Origin: an uncultured Bacteroides sp.
GTDB lineage: Bacteria; Bacteroidota; Bacteroidia; Bacteroidales; Bacteroidaceae
NCBI RefSeq assembly: GCF_905207245.1
Contig: NZ_CAJLKP010000005.1
Location: 70,424-134,423 of the forward strand
DNA length: 64,000 bases
Reading direction: 5' to 3'
A program made the translations under genes and the position numbers. Positions 17,849 through 28,019 of the stretch are shown one piece after another. The notes beneath the pieces were generated by a model. The model was not told where the DNA came from and did no database searches. It saw nothing but the letters and a program-made list of their open reading frames with translations. Within the stretch, counting starts at the first letter, position 1, and the number at the start of each line of letters is the position of its first letter.

Positions 17849-19288
17849 ATGAAAGCATTAAACAAACAAACCGCTCCCAAAGCTCAACGCCCGGAACGCA
17901 TCATTCAGTTCGGTGAAGGCAATTTCCTGCGTGCATTTATTGACTGGATTATCTACAACATGAATGAAAAAGCTGACTTCAACAGCAGTGTTGTAGTAGT
18001 TCAACCCATTGATAAAGGTATGGTGGACATGCTGAATGCACAGGACGACCTTTACCACGTAAACCTGCAAGGTCTGGATAAAGGAGAAACCGTAAACAGC
18101 CTGACGTTGATTGATGTAATCAGCCGTGCACTGAACCCTTACTCTCAAAACGAGGAGTTTATGAAGCTGGCCGACCAACCGGAAATGCGTTTTGTCATCT
18201 CCAACACAACGGAAGCCGGTATTGCTTTCGACCCCTCCTGCAAACTGACTGACACCCCGGCTTCTTCATATCCGGGCAAACTGACTCAACTCTTGTACCG
18301 TCGTTTCAAAACTTTCAACGGTGATAAAAGCAAAGGTCTGATTATCTTCCCTTGCGAACTTATCTTCCTGAACGGCCATAAACTGAAAGAAACCATCTAC
18401 CAATATATTGAATTATGGCAATTAGGCGATGAATTCAAGACTTGGTTTGAAGAAGCTTGCGGCGTATATGCCACGCTTGTTGACCGTATCGTTCCGGGAT
18501 TCCCGCGCAAAGATATCGCAGCTATCAAAGAAAAATTGCAATATGATGATAACATGGTAGTACAGGCTGAAATCTTCCATCTTTGGGTTATCGAAGCTCC
18601 TCAGGAAATTGCCAAAGAATTCCCTGCTGACAAGGCTGGTTTGAATGTATTGTTCGTTCCTTCTGAAGCACCTTATCACGAAAGAAAGGTTACTTTGCTG
18701 AATGGCCCGCACACTGTTCTTTCTCCGGTTGCTTATCTGTCTGGCGTAAATATCGTACGCGATGCTTGTCAGCATCCGGTTATCGGCCAGTATATCCATA
18801 AGGTAATGTTTGATGAGTTGATGGAGACTCTGAACTTGCCGAAAGATGAGCTGAAGAAATTTGCAGAAGATGTATTGGAACGTTTCAACAATCCGTTCGT
18901 TGACCATGCCGTAACCAGCATCATGCTGAACTCTTTCCCGAAATATGAAACCCGCGATCTGCCCGGTTTGAAGACTTACCTGCAACGCAAGGGTGAACTG
19001 CCGAAGGGATTAGTTCTCGGTCTGGCTGCCATCATTACTTATTATAAAGGTGGTATTCGCGAAGATGGCGCTGAAATCGTTCCAAACGATGCTCCTGAAA
19101 TCATGCAGTTATTGAAAGATTTGTGGGCAACAAACGATACTCAAAAAGTAGCCGAAGGCGTACTTGCCGCAACTTCTATCTGGGGTGAAGATTTAAATAA
19201 TATTCCGGGACTTACCGCTGCTGTAAAAGCTGATCTGGATTCTATTCAGGAAAAAGGAATGCTGGAAACAGTGAAGGGTATCCTTTAA
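17849..19288 (+). CDS. uxaB: Tagaturonate reductase (altronate oxidoreductase)
   Basis: NADH-dependent reduction of D-tagaturonate to D-altronate, the step after UxaC in galacturonate breakdown. The 479-residue protein belongs to the polyol/mannitol dehydrogenase family. The N-terminal motif RIIQFGEGNFLRAFIDW (about residues 15-31) is the nucleotide-binding signature, and the catalytic region appears in KVTLLNGPHTVLSPVAYLSG (Lys/Asn/His). The ATG at 17849 gives the usual start; an ORF extension to 17798 overlaps the regulator gene and lacks family sequence. Fructuronate reductase (UxuB) is a close relative, but the FGEGNFLRAF form and pairing with UxaC favour UxaB. The next enzyme, altronate dehydratase, is not in the window. 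Confidence 0.93.
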   Translation: MKALNKQTAPKAQRPERIIQFGEGNFLRAFIDWIIYNMNEKADFNSSVVVVQPIDKGMVDMLNAQDDLYHVNLQGLDKGETVNSLTLIDVISRALNPYSQNEEFMKLADQPEMRFVISNTTEAGIAFDPSCKLTDTPASSYPGKLTQLLYRRFKTFNGDKSKGLIIFPCELIFLNGHKLKETIYQYIELWQLGDEFKTWFEEACGVYATLVDRIVPGFPRKDIAAIKEKLQYDDNMVVQAEIFHLWVIEAPQEIAKEFPADKAGLNVLFVPSEAPYHERKVTLLNGPHTVLSPVAYLSGVNIVRDACQHPVIGQYIHKVMFDELMETLNLPKDELKKFAEDVLERFNNPFVDHAVTSIMLNSFPKYETRDLPGLKTYLQRKGELPKGLVLGLAAIITYYKGGIREDGAEIVPNDAPEIMQLLKDLWATNDTQKVAEGVLAATSIWGEDLNNIPGLTAAVKADLDSIQEKGMLETVKGIL

Positions 19289-19306
19289 TTAATCTACAAG
19301 TATCGT

Positions 19307-19340
19307 AAAGAAGGGTGGAGCAGTGGCTTCACCCTTCTTT
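19307..19340 (+). terminator. Terminator of the uxaB operon
   Basis: A perfect 11-bp stem (19307-19317 with 19330-19340), 12-nt loop, followed by a run of T residues, starting 18 nt after the uxaB stop. Confidence 0.88.
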
Positions 19341-19443
19341 TTTTATGTTAAGAAGCATAACTATGTATTTCTTGTTCCGAAAAATTCTTTTTATCATTCT
19401 CTTTTGGTATATTTAAAGCGTTAATTCTTAAAATCAAACTGCT

Positions 19444-19595
19444 ATGGGGAAGACACTATGTACTGTTCTCGGGGTGGTCTTATTCTCTCATTCAACCCAA
19501 TAAAGGTAGTAACCAACAAGTCTGGAATTTCACAGATATTAAGCTCCAGGATGCGAATTATGAATTAAAGTATGATATCATTAAAGACAATAATT
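19444..19595 (+). pseudogene. Remnant of an RHS-locus leader gene
   Basis: An ATG at 19444 begins a signal-peptide-like reading (MGKTLCTVLGVVLFSH) that stops at 19501. In the next frame, from 19505, the reading GSNQQVWNFTDIKLQDANYE continues without a stop to 19645, running out of frame into the RHS gene. The 'NQQVWNF' style resembles secreted proteins often encoded just upstream of RHS genes in Bacteroidetes. I interpret this as the two ends of such a gene after a frameshift and internal deletion. It is short, and the family resemblance is from memory, so the call is tentative. The rest of the 307-bp gap from 19289 holds only the uxaB terminator and AT-rich sequence. Confidence 0.4.
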
Positions 19596-22500
19596 ATGAA
19601 AAAACATATTTTGATTATAATATATTTAGTAACAAATATATTTAGTATGCATTGTAGCCCGTTATCCAATGATACAATAGAATTGTTACGATTTTCTGCA
19701 GATAGCATAAATTCTTTGATTAGAAAACAGCAAAATGAAAGATATGAAACGAAATTCATGCAACGAAGTAATACAGACATGAACAATAACCTCTTAAATG
19801 TATCGGATTATACGCCACCAACACCTGAAGCTGCCGGTATGAATTTATATGGAAATATTCCTGTTAATGAATATACAGGCACTCCTGATATCTCTATTCC
19901 CCTATATACACTAAAAAGTGGTCAAATAGAATTACCCATTACTCTATCATATCATGCAAGTGGTATAAAAGTTGCACAAGAAGCAACATGGGTGGGATTA
20001 GGATGGAATTTGCTTGCAGGAGGATGTGTTACCTTGAACGCTATTGGTAATGTAGATGCATGTTCCGCAAATTATCCATCATGGGAGGAATGGGAGAAAA
20101 TTAAATATCAATGGAAGGTTATTGGTGGAGATACAGCCAATATTCGCACAGGTATTGAAGATCAATTTCACAAATGGGGATGTTTATGCTATGATCAATA
20201 CACAAGTACAACTACCGATGATGTATTAAATCAAGGGTTATTCGGACAAGGGGAAAGAGATGTTTTCGAAGTTTCTCTTCCTAACGGGAGTTCATTCAAA
20301 TACATATTACATCCTAAAAATCAAACTCCTATCATTATCGGGCCACGTCATAATTACAAAATAATACACTCTACGGGAGATATAGTGGTAACTGATGATT
20401 CTGGAATTCAATATACTTTCACAGTCTATACTTTCAATGGCAAGTATGCACCATTGACATATTTGTTAACTACAATCAAAGACACGAGAGGTAATGTTAT
20501 ATCACTTTCTTATGTTGATGCGACCTGTTACTCTATTCCTGTTATCTCTGAATATTACACAATTGGCTATCCTCTTTATAATGATTTTACTAAACGGAAC
20601 TTCAATTCAACAACTAATAAAGCTCCTTATCTATCGAAAATAGAATCTAATACTGAAGAGATAAAATTTACATTAAGCAACAGAGAAGATCTTTCTCCTG
20701 GAACAATAGGGAGACTAGTTTCCATCGAAATAAAGAATAAGTTAAACAATGAAATTATATACTCATATAATTTTGACTATAGTTATTTCATGTGTGCTAC
20801 GAATGCAATTGGAGGTAATGCATTAAGTAGTGAAGATTGTATAGGAGCAGCAGGATATGTTTCTCAAAATCCAGAAGTAACTTTACGTAAACGTCTCAAA
20901 CTACTTTCTCTTTCAAAACAAAATAACAACATGCAAGGAGAAACATATTCATTCATTTATAATGAAGAACAACCATTACCATATAAGACATCCTTCGCTG
21001 TGGATTATTGGGGATTTTACAATGGTGCAGAAAATATATCTTCACTTACCGGCTATCGCCACACACTTATACCTTCTATTGAAGGATTAGGAATTAACCA
21101 AGACGCACTTATAATTCAGGGACAGGAGCTACCAGCACAAACAGCTGTCAGGAATGCGAGTCATAAATATATAACGGCTAATATGCTAAAGAAAATAACA
21201 TACCCGACGGGAGGTAGTATAGAATTCGAATTTGAACCTCATACTTTTACTAATGCCAAAGTCATTTCAAAAGAGGATTTAGAAAAGTATGCTCCTAAAT
21301 TGGCATATTTAAATACGGTGAATAACAATAATGCAGAGTTTTCCACTCCATTTGTAACTTTCAATATTCCATTTGCACAAACTGTAACCATAAATGTAAC
21401 AGTTCGTTTTGATGATTATTCAGCGAGTCAAGTCGAAGGTTCAGGAACAATTATCAGGCAGGTTGGTTCTACTGGAGGAGGAATTATAAAATCATATAAA
21501 GTAACATCACAAAATGCAACTGATGAACACTCATATCATGTTGTTGAATCATTTACCTTGGAAGCCGGAGATTATGTACTGTCATCCACTTTAGCGTCAA
21601 TAGTCCCCAATCAAGGTTACACCGCCCGTAATGTTAGTGCTGCAACATTAACTTACAAATCACAAATATTCAATGTAGATATAGATACTTTGGAACATAT
21701 TGGTGCCGGAGTGAGAATAAAAACTATTACCCAAAGGAATAACACAGGAGAAATCTTAGAGAGGACCAAATATCTTTACGAATTGGATAATCATAAAAGT
21801 TCCGGTCTGTTGATGATTCCTATTAACTTTGTGACTGATCACAATATTCGTCATGGTCTGGATAATTGCCCTATACATAGTATGGTAGATCATCAATTTC
21901 GTAGATATGATGCACAAACATTATCTCCTCCAGCTTCTGCTTCCAATGGAAATCCAGTCGGTTATAGTCGTGTGATTAAACAAAAGGAAATAATCAATAT
22001 AGGAAAAGAAGTATTTGTCTTTGCTAATGAAAGTTGTGAAGTTATTGATGCTACACTTTGCTATTTTCCAGAGAACTATAGTGGACGCTTAATCAGGAAA
22101 AGTATATATGATGCAAATAATAAACTCGTAAAAGAAGAAAATAATAAATATTCCATTGTCAATAAGGTTAAAGAATTAGTCAATATAAAAGTCATAGACA
22201 ATTATGTTGGCCCTGTAAATCATTGCCTTTCACTTGAAGGACATCCTTTTTGTAATCCATACATATATAATGGACGTTTTTTTATAACTTTATATCCATA
22301 CATTGCTTATGACATCCAGTTAACTCAACAAACAGAAACTGAGTACCTCAATTCAGTACCAATAAGCAAAGAGAAACTTTATACATATAACCAACGCAAT
22401 CAAATATCAACCTGTAAAACAAGTACCAGTCGTTCTGACTACATTCAGGAGACATATAAATATGCTGCCGATTCTTCTTTCTATAAAGATCACTTGGACT

Positions 22501-25500
22501 ATAATGTACTTACTGCAGTAATGAGATATAAACGTACATCAGGCAGTTCAACTGCCATTTTAGAAAATAAGTATGGAAATGTATTTACTAAATTTACATT
22601 GCTTTCAAGTACGGAGTCAAGCAATGTATCGCCCAAAAGACGTACTGTTTCATATAAATATGATAGTAAATGGAATCCTGTCGAAGTAACCTATCAAGAC
22701 AGTTCGTCGGTTGTTTATTTATGGGGATATAAATATTCCCGGATTATTGCAAAAATTACTAATATTACATATGCCAAAGTACTGTCCCGACTGGGAGAAA
22801 GTTCATTGAATACTCTATGCAACTCCAATATCCCCAATAGTACTTCAGTGTATAATTTGCAAAATATATTTCCTGATTGTGAAGTTACCACATGGCTTTA
22901 TAATCCATCATACGGAGTTAGTGAAGTGAGGTCACCCAATGGATTAAAAACATTTTATGAGTATGATGCTGTAGGCAGAGTTTCTGAGATATTAGATTTA
23001 AACAGAAAAACAATCATGTCATTTCAATATCAGTTATCCCATAATGGAACATCACAAAATTTCTTCAAAACTCGTACTATGATGAATGAGGAAGGGAATA
23101 AATATATGGAAGTATATAGTTATTATGATGGTTTAGGCCGCCCATACCAGACAGTGGAATGTAAAATAACTCCATTCCAAAATTTAATCACTTTACAAGA
23201 ATATGATGCTGCAAATAGGAAAACATATACATGGTTACCCGTTGAGTCTGCTACCAGTACATATATGCCATCTGCTTCTGTTAAAGCTCAAGCTGTAGCT
23301 GATTATGGAGATACACATCCTTATACAAAGACAGAATACGAAGCTTCTCCTTTGAATAAAATAGTCAATCAATACGGAGTAGGGGAAGATTGGAATAATC
23401 ACCCTGTACACATTGAATATATGACAAACACCACTTCTTCTCCATTGAACTGTCTTAATTACATGGTTAATGACAACGGAGCTTTAGTGTCCAGCAATCA
23501 GTATTACGCCGCAGGACAGTTATATGTAACCAAAAGTACTGATGAAGATAATAACGTCGGGTATACCTTTACTGATAAGTCGGGACACACTATATTGACA
23601 CGACAAATCTCAGGAGGTCAAAATCTTGATACCTATTATGTGTATGATGGACTCGACAATTTACGATACGTCCTTCAACCGATGTATCAGACAAATACCA
23701 ATCTGAATATGTATGCTTTCCAATATAAATATATGGGAAGACAATTGTGCATAGAGAAAAAGATGCCGGGAGCAGAAGCTATTAAATATGTATATGATAA
23801 ATTAGACAGACTTATATTCTCGCAAGATGGCAATCAACGATTACAAAACGAATGGACTTTCTATTTGTATGATAGATTGAATCGTCTTACAATACAAGGC
23901 ATTTGTATGGAGATAGACCGGCTAAATTTAATTCCCGATGTAGTAGTAACTTGCTACAGAGAAAATAGCAATACAGGTTTAGGGGGAAGTGGATATTATT
24001 CTACATTTATACCGGTTGACAAGGTCAAAGAAATACATATTGTAAATTATTACGACGATTATAAGTTTTGTTCATTAACAGGATTTTCCGGTGTACCACA
24101 TTTCTCAATGGGCAGCAATGCCAAAGGCTATCTAACCGGTAATGTCGTTACCATTTTGGAAGATGGTAAGAAACTATATTCCGCTAATTATTACGATGTT
24201 AAAGGCAGAATTACAAAAAAGGTCTCAAGCAATCATATGAATGAATATGAAGTGGATAACATTACTTATTCTTTTACTGATAAACCATTAACAATAAGTC
24301 ATACCCATACAGCAATAAATACAACAGAATTATATACTTATGTTTATGATCATGCAGAACGCCTGCAAGAAGTAAGACACAAGTTAAATGGGAATAGTGA
24401 AGTAAAGCTTGTTATCAATACCTATGATAAGTTAGGGAGATTAAAAACAAAAACGCATCATGGCACTTCAGGACATAAGCTGACTTATGAATATAATATA
24501 CGTAATTGGTTGACCCAAATCAGCGGAACACTTTTCGAACAAAATCTTTATTATAACACAGGAAATGGAAGTCAATGTTATAATGGCAATATTGGAAGTA
24601 TGACTTGGAAGAGTGGGGAAGACGGTATACGTGGTTATAAGTTTACTTATGATAATATGAGTCGCATGAGAAATGCTATTTATGGCGAAGGAACAAGTAT
24701 CACTCCTTCTACAGGAAAAAACTTCTCAGAGAATGTGATCGGTTATGATTATAATGGAAATATTACCGGTCTACAAAGATATGGTAAGATGAGTGGAAGT
24801 ACTTATGGAAAGATTGATGATTTAACCTTAACGTATGTGGGCAATCAACTTAATAATGTGACCGATGCCGCAACAGATCCTCTTTATAATGGTGCATTTA
24901 ACTTCGTTGATGGCAATAAAACTTCTATTCAGGAGTACAAATATGATGCTAATGGTAATTTAGAACAAGATTATAATAAGAAAATAGCTAATATTCAATA
25001 TAATAGTTTAAATTTGCCAAGTACACTACAATTTGCAAATGGTAATAGCACGGATTACTTATATGGTGCTGATGGTATGAAACGACGAGTAACTCATAAA
25101 ACAGCAATTGCCAATATTTCCGTACCAATGGGACAGATAAAGGAATTGGCAAATAGTCAGATTTCTCAGACTAATACTACTGACTATTGTAATAATGTGA
25201 TCTATGAAAATGGAGTTCTAAGCATGATTCTCACTGAAGAAGGTTATGTGACGTTAAATGGAGATACTCCTATTTATCATTATTACCTGAAAGATCATCA
25301 AGGCAATAATCGCATAGTCATGAACCAAAATGGGACAACGGTTGAACAAGTTAATCACTATTATCCGTTTGGTGGCTTGTTTGGCGAGGGAATAGCTACT
25401 AGTAACCAGAATTACAAGTATAATGGGAAAGAGTTGGATCGTATGCATGGATTAGATTGGTATGATTATGAAGCGAGGCATTATGATATGGCATTAGGAA

Positions 25501-26225
25501 GATTTACGACGATAGATCCATTAACAGAAAAATATTATTGGATTAGTTCTTATACATATTGCCTGAATAACCCTGCAAATCTCATTGACCCGGATGGTAG
25601 GGACTGGTATCGTATTAAAGATGAGAATAATGAATGGACATACCAGTGGAGTACGGAAATTCATTCACAAAAAGAATTGGATAAGACTATAAAAGGAGCA
25701 GAATATTTAGGACTAACATATAAGTCTGATAATACATATTATAGTTTATTTGGTCAAACAGAAGATGCAAACACAAAGGAGGGTAAAGCTATGAGCAAAT
25801 TGGACGCTGCGATAATTAACTATGTTGATTTTCTAAAAGAGAGTGTAATTGATCCTGAAATAAAACAAAGACAAACAGATTTTGACATTGGGGCATACGC
25901 AAGAACATCCGCTCTTGGTTTAACAGAAGATACCTATTTTAGTTTTGAATATGGAGCACAGGGAAATACTGGTATAGCCTATTATTATATGATAGGTAGA
26001 GGGCAACAAAATAAGGGAATTTTTGAAAGCTGGACAACAACAAATAGCTTCATTTATAATTCAAACAGGGGAACTGGTAGTATGAAATCTGGATATAATT
26101 TAAGATTTCCGAGAAGTGGTGGATCAAGCAACAACTGGAGTGCACGAGTCGTCTTTACTACTAAAGAAGCAAAAAATAACACCTATTCTATATTCAAAAA
26201 ACTATTTTTTTATGAAAACAAATAA
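19596..26225 (+). CDS. RHS/YD-repeat protein with variable C-terminal tail
   Basis: A 2209-residue secreted RHS protein. A hydrophobic signal (about residues 1-20) is followed by the Bacteroidetes RHS N-terminal region, ITLSYHASGIKV and WVGLGWNLLAGG at about residues 115-145. The DUF6443-like region (YDGLGRPYQT) starts near residue 1177. YD repeats run to about residue 1900 (for example YDKLDRL, YDKLGRLKT, YDANGNL). The RHS core ends at NPANLIDPDGRD, about residues 1992-2003. The final 206 residues (2004-2209) are unlike the repeats and of a type I do not recognise; in polymorphic toxins this is the toxin position. No active-site motif is evident. The start at 19596 gives the signal peptide. 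The gene is visibly more AT-rich than its neighbours and overlaps the next gene by 14 bp. Confidence 0.92.
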   Translation: MKKHILIIIYLVTNIFSMHCSPLSNDTIELLRFSADSINSLIRKQQNERYETKFMQRSNTDMNNNLLNVSDYTPPTPEAAGMNLYGNIPVNEYTGTPDISIPLYTLKSGQIELPITLSYHASGIKVAQEATWVGLGWNLLAGGCVTLNAIGNVDACSANYPSWEEWEKIKYQWKVIGGDTANIRTGIEDQFHKWGCLCYDQYTSTTTDDVLNQGLFGQGERDVFEVSLPNGSSFKYILHPKNQTPIIIGPRHNYKIIHSTGDIVVTDDSGIQYTFTVYTFNGKYAPLTYLLTTIKDTRGNVISLSYVDATCYSIPVISEYYTIGYPLYNDFTKRNFNSTTNKAPYLSKIESNTEEIKFTLSNREDLSPGTIGRLVSIEIKNKLNNEIIYSYNFDYSYFMCATNAIGGNALSSEDCIGAAGYVSQNPEVTLRKRLKLLSLSKQNNNMQGETYSFIYNEEQPLPYKTSFAVDYWGFYNGAENISSLTGYRHTLIPSIEGLGINQDALIIQGQELPAQTAVRNASHKYITANMLKKITYPTGGSIEFEFEPHTFTNAKVISKEDLEKYAPKLAYLNTVNNNNAEFSTPFVTFNIPFAQTVTINVTVRFDDYSASQVEGSGTIIRQVGSTGGGIIKSYKVTSQNATDEHSYHVVESFTLEAGDYVLSSTLASIVPNQGYTARNVSAATLTYKSQIFNVDIDTLEHIGAGVRIKTITQRNNTGEILERTKYLYELDNHKSSGLLMIPINFVTDHNIRHGLDNCPIHSMVDHQFRRYDAQTLSPPASASNGNPVGYSRVIKQKEIINIGKEVFVFANESCEVIDATLCYFPENYSGRLIRKSIYDANNKLVKEENNKYSIVNKVKELVNIKVIDNYVGPVNHCLSLEGHPFCNPYIYNGRFFITLYPYIAYDIQLTQQTETEYLNSVPISKEKLYTYNQRNQISTCKTSTSRSDYIQETYKYAADSSFYKDHLDYNVLTAVMRYKRTSGSSTAILENKYGNVFTKFTLLSSTESSNVSPKRRTVSYKYDSKWNPVEVTYQDSSSVVYLWGYKYSRIIAKITNITYAKVLSRLGESSLNTLCNSNIPNSTSVYNLQNIFPDCEVTTWLYNPSYGVSEVRSPNGLKTFYEYDAVGRVSEILDLNRKTIMSFQYQLSHNGTSQNFFKTRTMMNEEGNKYMEVYSYYDGLGRPYQTVECKITPFQNLITLQEYDAANRKTYTWLPVESATSTYMPSASVKAQAVADYGDTHPYTKTEYEASPLNKIVNQYGVGEDWNNHPVHIEYMTNTTSSPLNCLNYMVNDNGALVSSNQYYAAGQLYVTKSTDEDNNVGYTFTDKSGHTILTRQISGGQNLDTYYVYDGLDNLRYVLQPMYQTNTNLNMYAFQYKYMGRQLCIEKKMPGAEAIKYVYDKLDRLIFSQDGNQRLQNEWTFYLYDRLNRLTIQGICMEIDRLNLIPDVVVTCYRENSNTGLGGSGYYSTFIPVDKVKEIHIVNYYDDYKFCSLTGFSGVPHFSMGSNAKGYLTGNVVTILEDGKKLYSANYYDVKGRITKKVSSNHMNEYEVDNITYSFTDKPLTISHTHTAINTTELYTYVYDHAERLQEVRHKLNGNSEVKLVINTYDKLGRLKTKTHHGTSGHKLTYEYNIRNWLTQISGTLFEQNLYYNTGNGSQCYNGNIGSMTWKSGEDGIRGYKFTYDNMSRMRNAIYGEGTSITPSTGKNFSENVIGYDYNGNITGLQRYGKMSGSTYGKIDDLTLTYVGNQLNNVTDAATDPLYNGAFNFVDGNKTSIQEYKYDANGNLEQDYNKKIANIQYNSLNLPSTLQFANGNSTDYLYGADGMKRRVTHKTAIANISVPMGQIKELANSQISQTNTTDYCNNVIYENGVLSMILTEEGYVTLNGDTPIYHYYLKDHQGNNRIVMNQNGTTVEQVNHYYPFGGLFGEGIATSNQNYKYNGKELDRMHGLDWYDYEARHYDMALGRFTTIDPLTEKYYWISSYTYCLNNPANLIDPDGRDWYRIKDENNEWTYQWSTEIHSQKELDKTIKGAEYLGLTYKSDNTYYSLFGQTEDANTKEGKAMSKLDAAIINYVDFLKESVIDPEIKQRQTDFDIGAYARTSALGLTEDTYFSFEYGAQGNTGIAYYYMIGRGQQNKGIFESWTTTNSFIYNSNRGTGSMKSGYNLRFPRSGGSSNNWSARVVFTTKEAKNNTYSIFKKLFFYENK

Positions 26226-26994
26226 TTTTTTTTGTATATACATTGTATTATGTCCATTCTTTATTTTTTTCACCAACGAGATAGATAAAGAATTATCATC
26301 CCCCTTTTACTCTAAAGATGGAAAATTTGAAATTGACAATAAAGATACAATCTCTGCGCGCTTCCCCTTTTTAGCAGACATATTAGACTTCTATTATGTC
26401 TATTACTTGGCAATGCCTGATAACCTTGATGAATTGGAGGAGTTTATTGATAGTATGCATGTTGCATATCCAGAAGAATTATATTATTATGACATACTAA
26501 AAAAACAAACTCTTGTAACTCTGAAAGAAAATAAAGTACATCTATTTTTTAGAGAAAATGAGTGTGAATTTCAACTGTGGATGCAAGAAAAGGATAGTAC
26601 TATATTATTGTATAATGTGGGTAAGAAATGTTGTGATTTGGATTGTTTCCCACATCCGGAGGAGAAATTTGCAATAACAAATCAGTTAGTTAATTCTACA
26701 CCAAAAGCATTTAATGCAAAAAATAAAATTATTATAATGAAAACACAGCTCTCTAATGTTCTTCTAAATGAGATAATGACCATTTCTCAGAAATATAAGA
26801 TGGATAAAGATAAAGCTATTTTAATTGGCTATATAAGGAATGATGGGCTCTTTAATTATTGCAATAAAGAAAGAATCGATAACAATGAACCTTATTTCAA
26901 AGAAATAGAAATCATGTTGAAGCAATTCTGTGATGAGAATGGTATATATAGATTGGTATTTTATACATACTGCCCTCATAGCAGCGTTCTTTAG
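26212..26994 (+). CDS. Exported hypothetical protein coupled to the RHS gene
   Basis: A 260-residue protein I do not recognise. An uncleaved anchor or signal peptide (MKTNNFFCIYIVLCPFFIFF, residues 1-20) is followed by an acidic, aromatic-rich soluble domain. A CxxxC-type pair occurs in KKCCDLDC (about residues 142-149). The ATG at 26212 lies inside the last codons of the RHS gene (14-bp overlap), the usual arrangement for a cognate immunity partner of an RHS toxin. If so, immunity would act outside the cytoplasm. That role is inferred from position only; the alternative is an accessory secretion or processing protein. Base composition is as AT-rich as the RHS gene. Confidence 0.7.
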   Translation: MKTNNFFCIYIVLCPFFIFFTNEIDKELSSPFYSKDGKFEIDNKDTISARFPFLADILDFYYVYYLAMPDNLDELEEFIDSMHVAYPEELYYYDILKKQTLVTLKENKVHLFFRENECEFQLWMQEKDSTILLYNVGKKCCDLDCFPHPEEKFAITNQLVNSTPKAFNAKNKIIIMKTQLSNVLLNEIMTISQKYKMDKDKAILIGYIRNDGLFNYCNKERIDNNEPYFKEIEIMLKQFCDENGIYRLVFYTYCPHSSVL

Positions 26995-27177
26995 AATCTT
27001 TTCCCGCTAGTATGTGATTATGTATGAAGTAACATCAAATGACATAGGTTCTTATTTATCAGATAACATCAACTGATAGTCCCTTTGTGGAATGGAGTCT
27101 CGAAAGACCAGAAAGAGTGATAAAGTGCAAGGCTAACAATAAGATATTGCAATCTGCTCATACTAAACTAAAATAAA
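26995..27177. other. Intergenic region after the RHS locus
   Basis: AT-rich sequence with no ORF of note, no clear terminator and no promoter I can support. It separates the RHS pair from the inverted terminus of the HU/VirE cassette. Confidence 0.6.
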
Positions 27178-27209
27178 AGTTTTCATCAATATTGCCTACA
27201 TCCTACACC
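27178..27209 (+). repeat. Left outer inverted repeat of the HU/VirE cassette
   Basis: The core TTGCCTACATCCTACACC at 27192-27209 is repeated exactly, in inverted orientation, at 30526-30543. Similarity extends outward to AGTTTT at 27178-27183, which has a counterpart at the same 8-nt distance on the right side. Confidence 0.9.
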
Positions 27210-27265
27210 AATTAGCATTTTCCTCTGAATATCAGCTATATATCGGGGAGGAAAGAGGTGTAGGT

Positions 27266-27293
27266 AGGTGTAGGGAAAAAGTTGCCTACACCT
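27266..27293. repeat. Left inner hairpin
   Basis: A perfect 9-bp stem (AGGTGTAGG at 27266-27274 with its complement at 27285-27293) and 10-nt loop. A further copy of AGGTGTAGG at 27256-27264 lies directly before it. It is 26 nt past the stop of the HU-like gene and may also work as its terminator. Confidence 0.8.
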
Positions 27294-27319
27294 GAAATAT
27301 ACCCTGAAACGCCCTCCGA

Positions 27320-27934
27320 TTATTTCGTAACCTCCTTATTATCAGCACGTACATATACTTTATGCGAACCTTGCCCTATCACATTCAGATATCCCTTTTC
27401 TACGAGCAAATTGAGGTCATTTAGCGCTTTATTCTTCAGAAGTCCCGTAATTCCGCTGTAATCATGGCGGGTAATGAAAGGATGTGTCTCCAGAAAAGCC
27501 AGTAAACGACGATAACGTTCCGCACCAGTAAGCTCAGCGCTTTTCCGAAAACCATATTTGGCACGTTCCACATAACCCGCACAGCGTTTGCGAAAGTCGG
27601 GAGATACACGCAAATGTACTTTTCCAAAGAAAATAGTCTGCGAATGAATTTCTTTAGGATCCATCACCGGACGGGCTTGCAGGCCTGCCGAAAAATATCC
27701 GATATCACCCAATTGCACATGGTGCCCTTCGGATAGATAATAAGAGATGCGATCCTCAATCAAAGCCATTACGCCCGTCACATCACCGGGTGTAAAACTG
27801 GACATACCGGCTATATCCTGAACCAGACGTTCCATCTTAATCGTACCCTTATTTACAATACGCGGATACAAAGGTTGTAATTCGTCATCTCCTTTCGGAT
27901 TGGGACGCCTTTGAAAATCATATTCTGCTGCCAT
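27320..27934 (-). CDS. HU-like DNA-binding protein with C-terminal winged helix
   Basis: A 204-residue nucleoid-type DNA-binding protein. Residues about 10-125 form an HU/IHF-like domain of the Bacteroidetes type (GTIKMERLVQDIAGMSSFT, and the beta-arm region HVQLGDIGYFSAGLQARPV). Residues about 137-198 look like a winged helix (RRLLAFLETHPFITRHDYS, LNLLVEKGYLNVIGQGSH). The combination suggests a protein that binds and bends specific sites, plausibly the repeats and palindrome of this cassette; that is inference. It is divergent from the VirE-like gene. Its transcript, from the promoter at 28159-28129, would carry a leader of nearly 190 nt containing a long nested hairpin. Confidence 0.85.
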   Translation of the reverse strand: MAAEYDFQRRPNPKGDDELQPLYPRIVNKGTIKMERLVQDIAGMSSFTPGDVTGVMALIEDRISYYLSEGHHVQLGDIGYFSAGLQARPVMDPKEIHSQTIFFGKVHLRVSPDFRKRCAGYVERAKYGFRKSAELTGAERYRRLLAFLETHPFITRHDYSGITGLLKNKALNDLNLLVEKGYLNVIGQGSHKVYVRADNKEVTK

Positions 27935-28019
27935 AATGCTATGTTATTAAGTTATTAATCATCATTTGCCCTATTCCTTTTCCTCATTTGCTTCAAGGAA
28001 AATGCCATTAAGCTATAGA

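Noticed and set aside
18422..18985. Antisense ORF of 187 codons opposite uxaB
   Set aside because: Shadow frame of a well-supported enzyme gene.
19345..19413. 22-codon ORF with hydrophobic content after the uxaB terminator
   Set aside because: Too short, no promoter or ribosome-binding context, and it overlaps the T-run of the terminator.
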